From NCBI GenBank assembly GCA_905215835.1, contig CAJMRR010000056.1:1-11852 (forward strand): DNA of 11,852 nucleotides, in the 5' to 3' direction. Positions 11,502 to 11,852 of the stretch are shown piece by piece (the first letter of the stretch is position 1; the number at the start of each line of letters is the position of its first letter). This DNA comes from an uncultured bacterium (GTDB lineage: Bacteria > Actinomycetota > Coriobacteriia > Coriobacteriales > Coriobacteriaceae). Below the pieces are notes generated by a model. That model was not told the DNA's origin. It saw only the letters and a program-made list of their open reading frames with translations, and did no database searches. A program made the position numbers and the translations under genes.

Positions 11502-11852
11502 CTACTCCCCCAGCAGGGCCTTCTCGGGCGTGATGGGCAGCGAGCGCACCTGGTGGCCGGTGGCGTGTGCCACGGCCGAGGCCACGGCGGCGAGCGGCGT
11601 GTTGATGACGACCTCGCCGATCGACTTGGCGCCAAACGGACCCGTCGGCTCGTAGCTCGGCTCAAAGGCCACGCGAATGCTGCCAATATCCAGACGCGTG
11701 GGCAGCTTGTAGCTCATAAAGTTGCCGGTGCGCAGACGGCCTCGGTCGTCGTGCTCGACGATCTCGTAGAGCGCGTGACCGATGCCCTGGGCAATACCGC
11801 CCTCGGCCTGGACGCGCGCGAGCGCCTCGTTGATCACGGTGCCGCAGTCCAC
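11502..11852 (-). CDS. Xanthine dehydrogenase-type molybdopterin-binding subunit, C-terminal end (5' part outside window)
   Basis: The last 116 codons are visible; the frame is open through the right edge. AEGGIAQGIGHALYE (16-30 of the visible part) and GPFGAKSIGEV (71-81) are typical of the molybdenum hydroxylase large subunit (xanthine dehydrogenase / aldehyde oxidase family). The Glu of GAKSIGE (visible residue 80) corresponds to the catalytic glutamate that activates the Mo-bound hydroxyl. The C-terminus PITPEKALLGE is also family-like. Substrate (xanthine, nicotinate, aldehyde or other) cannot be told from this end. It is probably the last gene of its operon because a strong terminator follows. 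Confidence 0.9.
   Translation of the reverse strand: MDCGTVINEALARVQAEGGIAQGIGHALYEIVEHDDRGRLRTGNFMSYKLPTRLDIGSIRVAFEPSYEPTGPFGAKSIGEVVINTPLAAVASAVAHATGHQVRSLPITPEKALLGE

Overview
The window looks like a chromosomal segment of a high-GC anaerobic actinobacterium of the class Coriobacteriia, most likely Collinsella or a close relative. This is inferred from five things: a single ClpP instead of the ClpP1/ClpP2 pair of other actinobacteria, a DUF1667 protein with its FAD oxidoreductase partner, a molybdenum hydroxylase, the GC-rich codon use, and intergenic DNA packed with palindromic repeats. No database search was possible, so the genus is a judgement.

Layout, left to right. Positions 1-1137 (+) hold the 3' end of an NAD(P)/FAD-dependent oxidoreductase and a DUF1667 protein with a cysteine cluster, probably the tail of an anaerobic glycerol-3-phosphate dehydrogenase-type operon. 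Positions 1138-3042 hold one gene, a pepQ-like M24 metallopeptidase (+), with repeat elements on both sides. The rest of the window is read on the minus strand. In transcription order (right to left) it runs: the 3' end of a xanthine dehydrogenase-type molybdopterin subunit with its own terminator; tRNA-Leu(TAG); tig; clpP; clpX; valS; folC. The order tig-clpP-clpX-valS-folC is a conserved housekeeping cluster. Trigger factor receives nascent chains, ClpXP degrades tagged or misfolded protein, ValRS charges tRNA-Val, and FolC adds glutamates to folates. clpP and clpX are separated by one base and must be cotranscribed.

The most unusual content lies between the genes. Three repeat families occur as two copies each, and a fourth, weaker pair shares only a short motif. 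In the three clear families a sequence block is conserved between the copies, while the stem arms differ between copies yet stay complementary within each copy. They are (i) elements around a conserved AGCACTTAATGTGCT core at each end of valS, in opposite orientations; (ii) elements of 217-253 bp before and after pepQ with a conserved 61-nt core and a nearly identical 33-nt right end; and (iii) hairpins tipped TTGCGGTGAAATA/TTTCACCGCAA on the outer sides of those pepQ elements. The pattern implies selection on the fold, or a copying mechanism that regenerates complementary arms. I see no CRISPR array, no transposase gene and no phage gene in the window.
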